Of a DNA stretch of 64,000 nt, positions 63,630 to 64,000 are shown one piece after another (the first letter of the stretch is position 1; every line of letters begins with the position of its first letter). Position numbers and translations under genes: made by a program. Origin of the DNA: Verrucomicrobiota bacterium (GTDB lineage Bacteria > Chlamydiota > Chlamydiia > Chlamydiales > Rhabdochlamydiaceae); contig JAFEGH010000004.1 in the NCBI GenBank assembly GCA_018240065.1, positions 1 through 64,000 on the forward strand, given 5' to 3'. The notes under the pieces are model-generated. The model searched no databases. It was given only the letters and a program-made list of their open reading frames with translations, and had not been told where the DNA came from.

Positions 63630-64000
63630 TTAAATCCAAGAAATTTCAACCGGTTCCGCTTTAATTTTAAGTTCGTCCAGCTGTTTTGGCGCCACTCCGG
63701 AGGGGCATTGCATCATGAGGTCGCTGGCCTTCTGTGTTTTGGGGAAGGCGATGACGTCGCGGATGTTCTCTGTTTTGGTCAGGACCATCACGATCCTGTC
63801 GAGACCGAAAGCAAGGCCCAAATGCGGCGGCGTGCCGTATTTGAGCGCTTCCACGAAGAAGCCGAACTTCTCGTGGATCTCTTCCTGCGTCAGTTTCAGC
63901 GCGCGGAAGATCTTCTCCTGCAGCTCGCTGCTGTGGATACGCTGCGATCCGCCGCCGATCTCATAACCGTTGAGCACGAGGTCATAGGCGAGCGCGCGCA
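63630..64000 (-). CDS. aspS: aspartyl-tRNA synthetase, C-terminal part
   Basis: The last 123 residues of a class II synthetase cut by the window edge; the 5' part lies to the right. Motif 3 is present as [13 protein letters not shown] and the preceding [14 protein letters not shown] is typical of AspRS. In C. trachomatis aspS (CT542) follows mip, as here. Confidence 0.96.
   Translation of the reverse strand, partial: RALAYDLVLNGYEIGGGSQRIHSSELQEKIFRALKLTQEEIHEKFGFFVEALKYGTPPHLGLAFGLDRIVMVLTKTENIRDVIAFPKTQKASDLMMQCPSGVAPKQLDELKIKAEPVEISWI

Overview
The window comes from a chlamydia-like bacterium (order Parachlamydiales or an environmental relative), not from the animal pathogens of Chlamydiaceae. 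Evidence for Chlamydiae: an ATP/ADP translocase, two copies of the developmental regulator EUO, a SecDF fusion, a DUF2709 protein, a DUF687-like protein, a Tsp protease, and several gene runs in the order I recall from Chlamydia trachomatis (gltX-euo-recJ-secDF-uppS-cdsA-cmk-plsC; dnaQ-tsaE-DUF2709; trxA-trmL-mip-aspS; npt with pgsA). Evidence against Chlamydiaceae: base composition near half G+C by eye in the core genes, PurA, a stand-alone Ddl, MurA with the usual active-site cysteine, and many accessory genes. CT numbers below are from memory of C. trachomatis and are not search results.

Layout. 1-4803: a very large autotransporter on the minus strand whose 3' end lies outside the window; it has an Asp-box propeller followed by 92-residue passenger repeats. 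4938-8327: pgsA, dedA, a small membrane protein and an ATP/ADP translocase. 8605-12423: a minus-strand operon DUF2709-tsaE-engB-dnaQ, then pgk. 12664-15549: leucine dehydrogenase and argS. 15575-25296: an aminoglycoside-phosphotransferase-like kinase, epmB, murA, an ATP-grasp protein, a DUF2608 phosphatase, a zinc metallopeptidase, ddl, ispF and a CysJ-like reductase.

25350-33548: a tiny lipoprotein, gltX, a secreted HAD protein, Tsp, two euo genes with structured 3' ends, and pepF. 33535-45769: rlmD-recJ-secDF on the minus strand and purA-uppS-cdsA-cmk-plsC on the plus strand, the latter a membrane and cell-envelope precursor operon. 45887-54699 is the accessory region: two related lipoproteins, brnQ behind a folded leader, a DUF687-like hydrolase coupled to a lipoprotein, an oxidoreductase, small envelope proteins and a Fic protein bracketed by a 20-bp direct repeat. 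54917-64000: thiN, tRNA-Leu(CAG), metNIQ, trxA, an OprB-type porin, a symporter fused to a solute-binding domain, trmL, mip and the end of aspS.

Together these genes fit an obligate intracellular organism that imports ATP, amino acids and methionine, keeps its own isoprenoid, phospholipid and cell-wall precursor synthesis, and carries a changing set of surface and probably secreted proteins. The points most worth a second look are the mosaic repeat autotransporter, the duplicated euo locus, the DUF687-like hydrolase/lipoprotein pair, the folded brnQ leader, the direct-repeat-flanked Fic gene and the symporter-binding-protein fusion.
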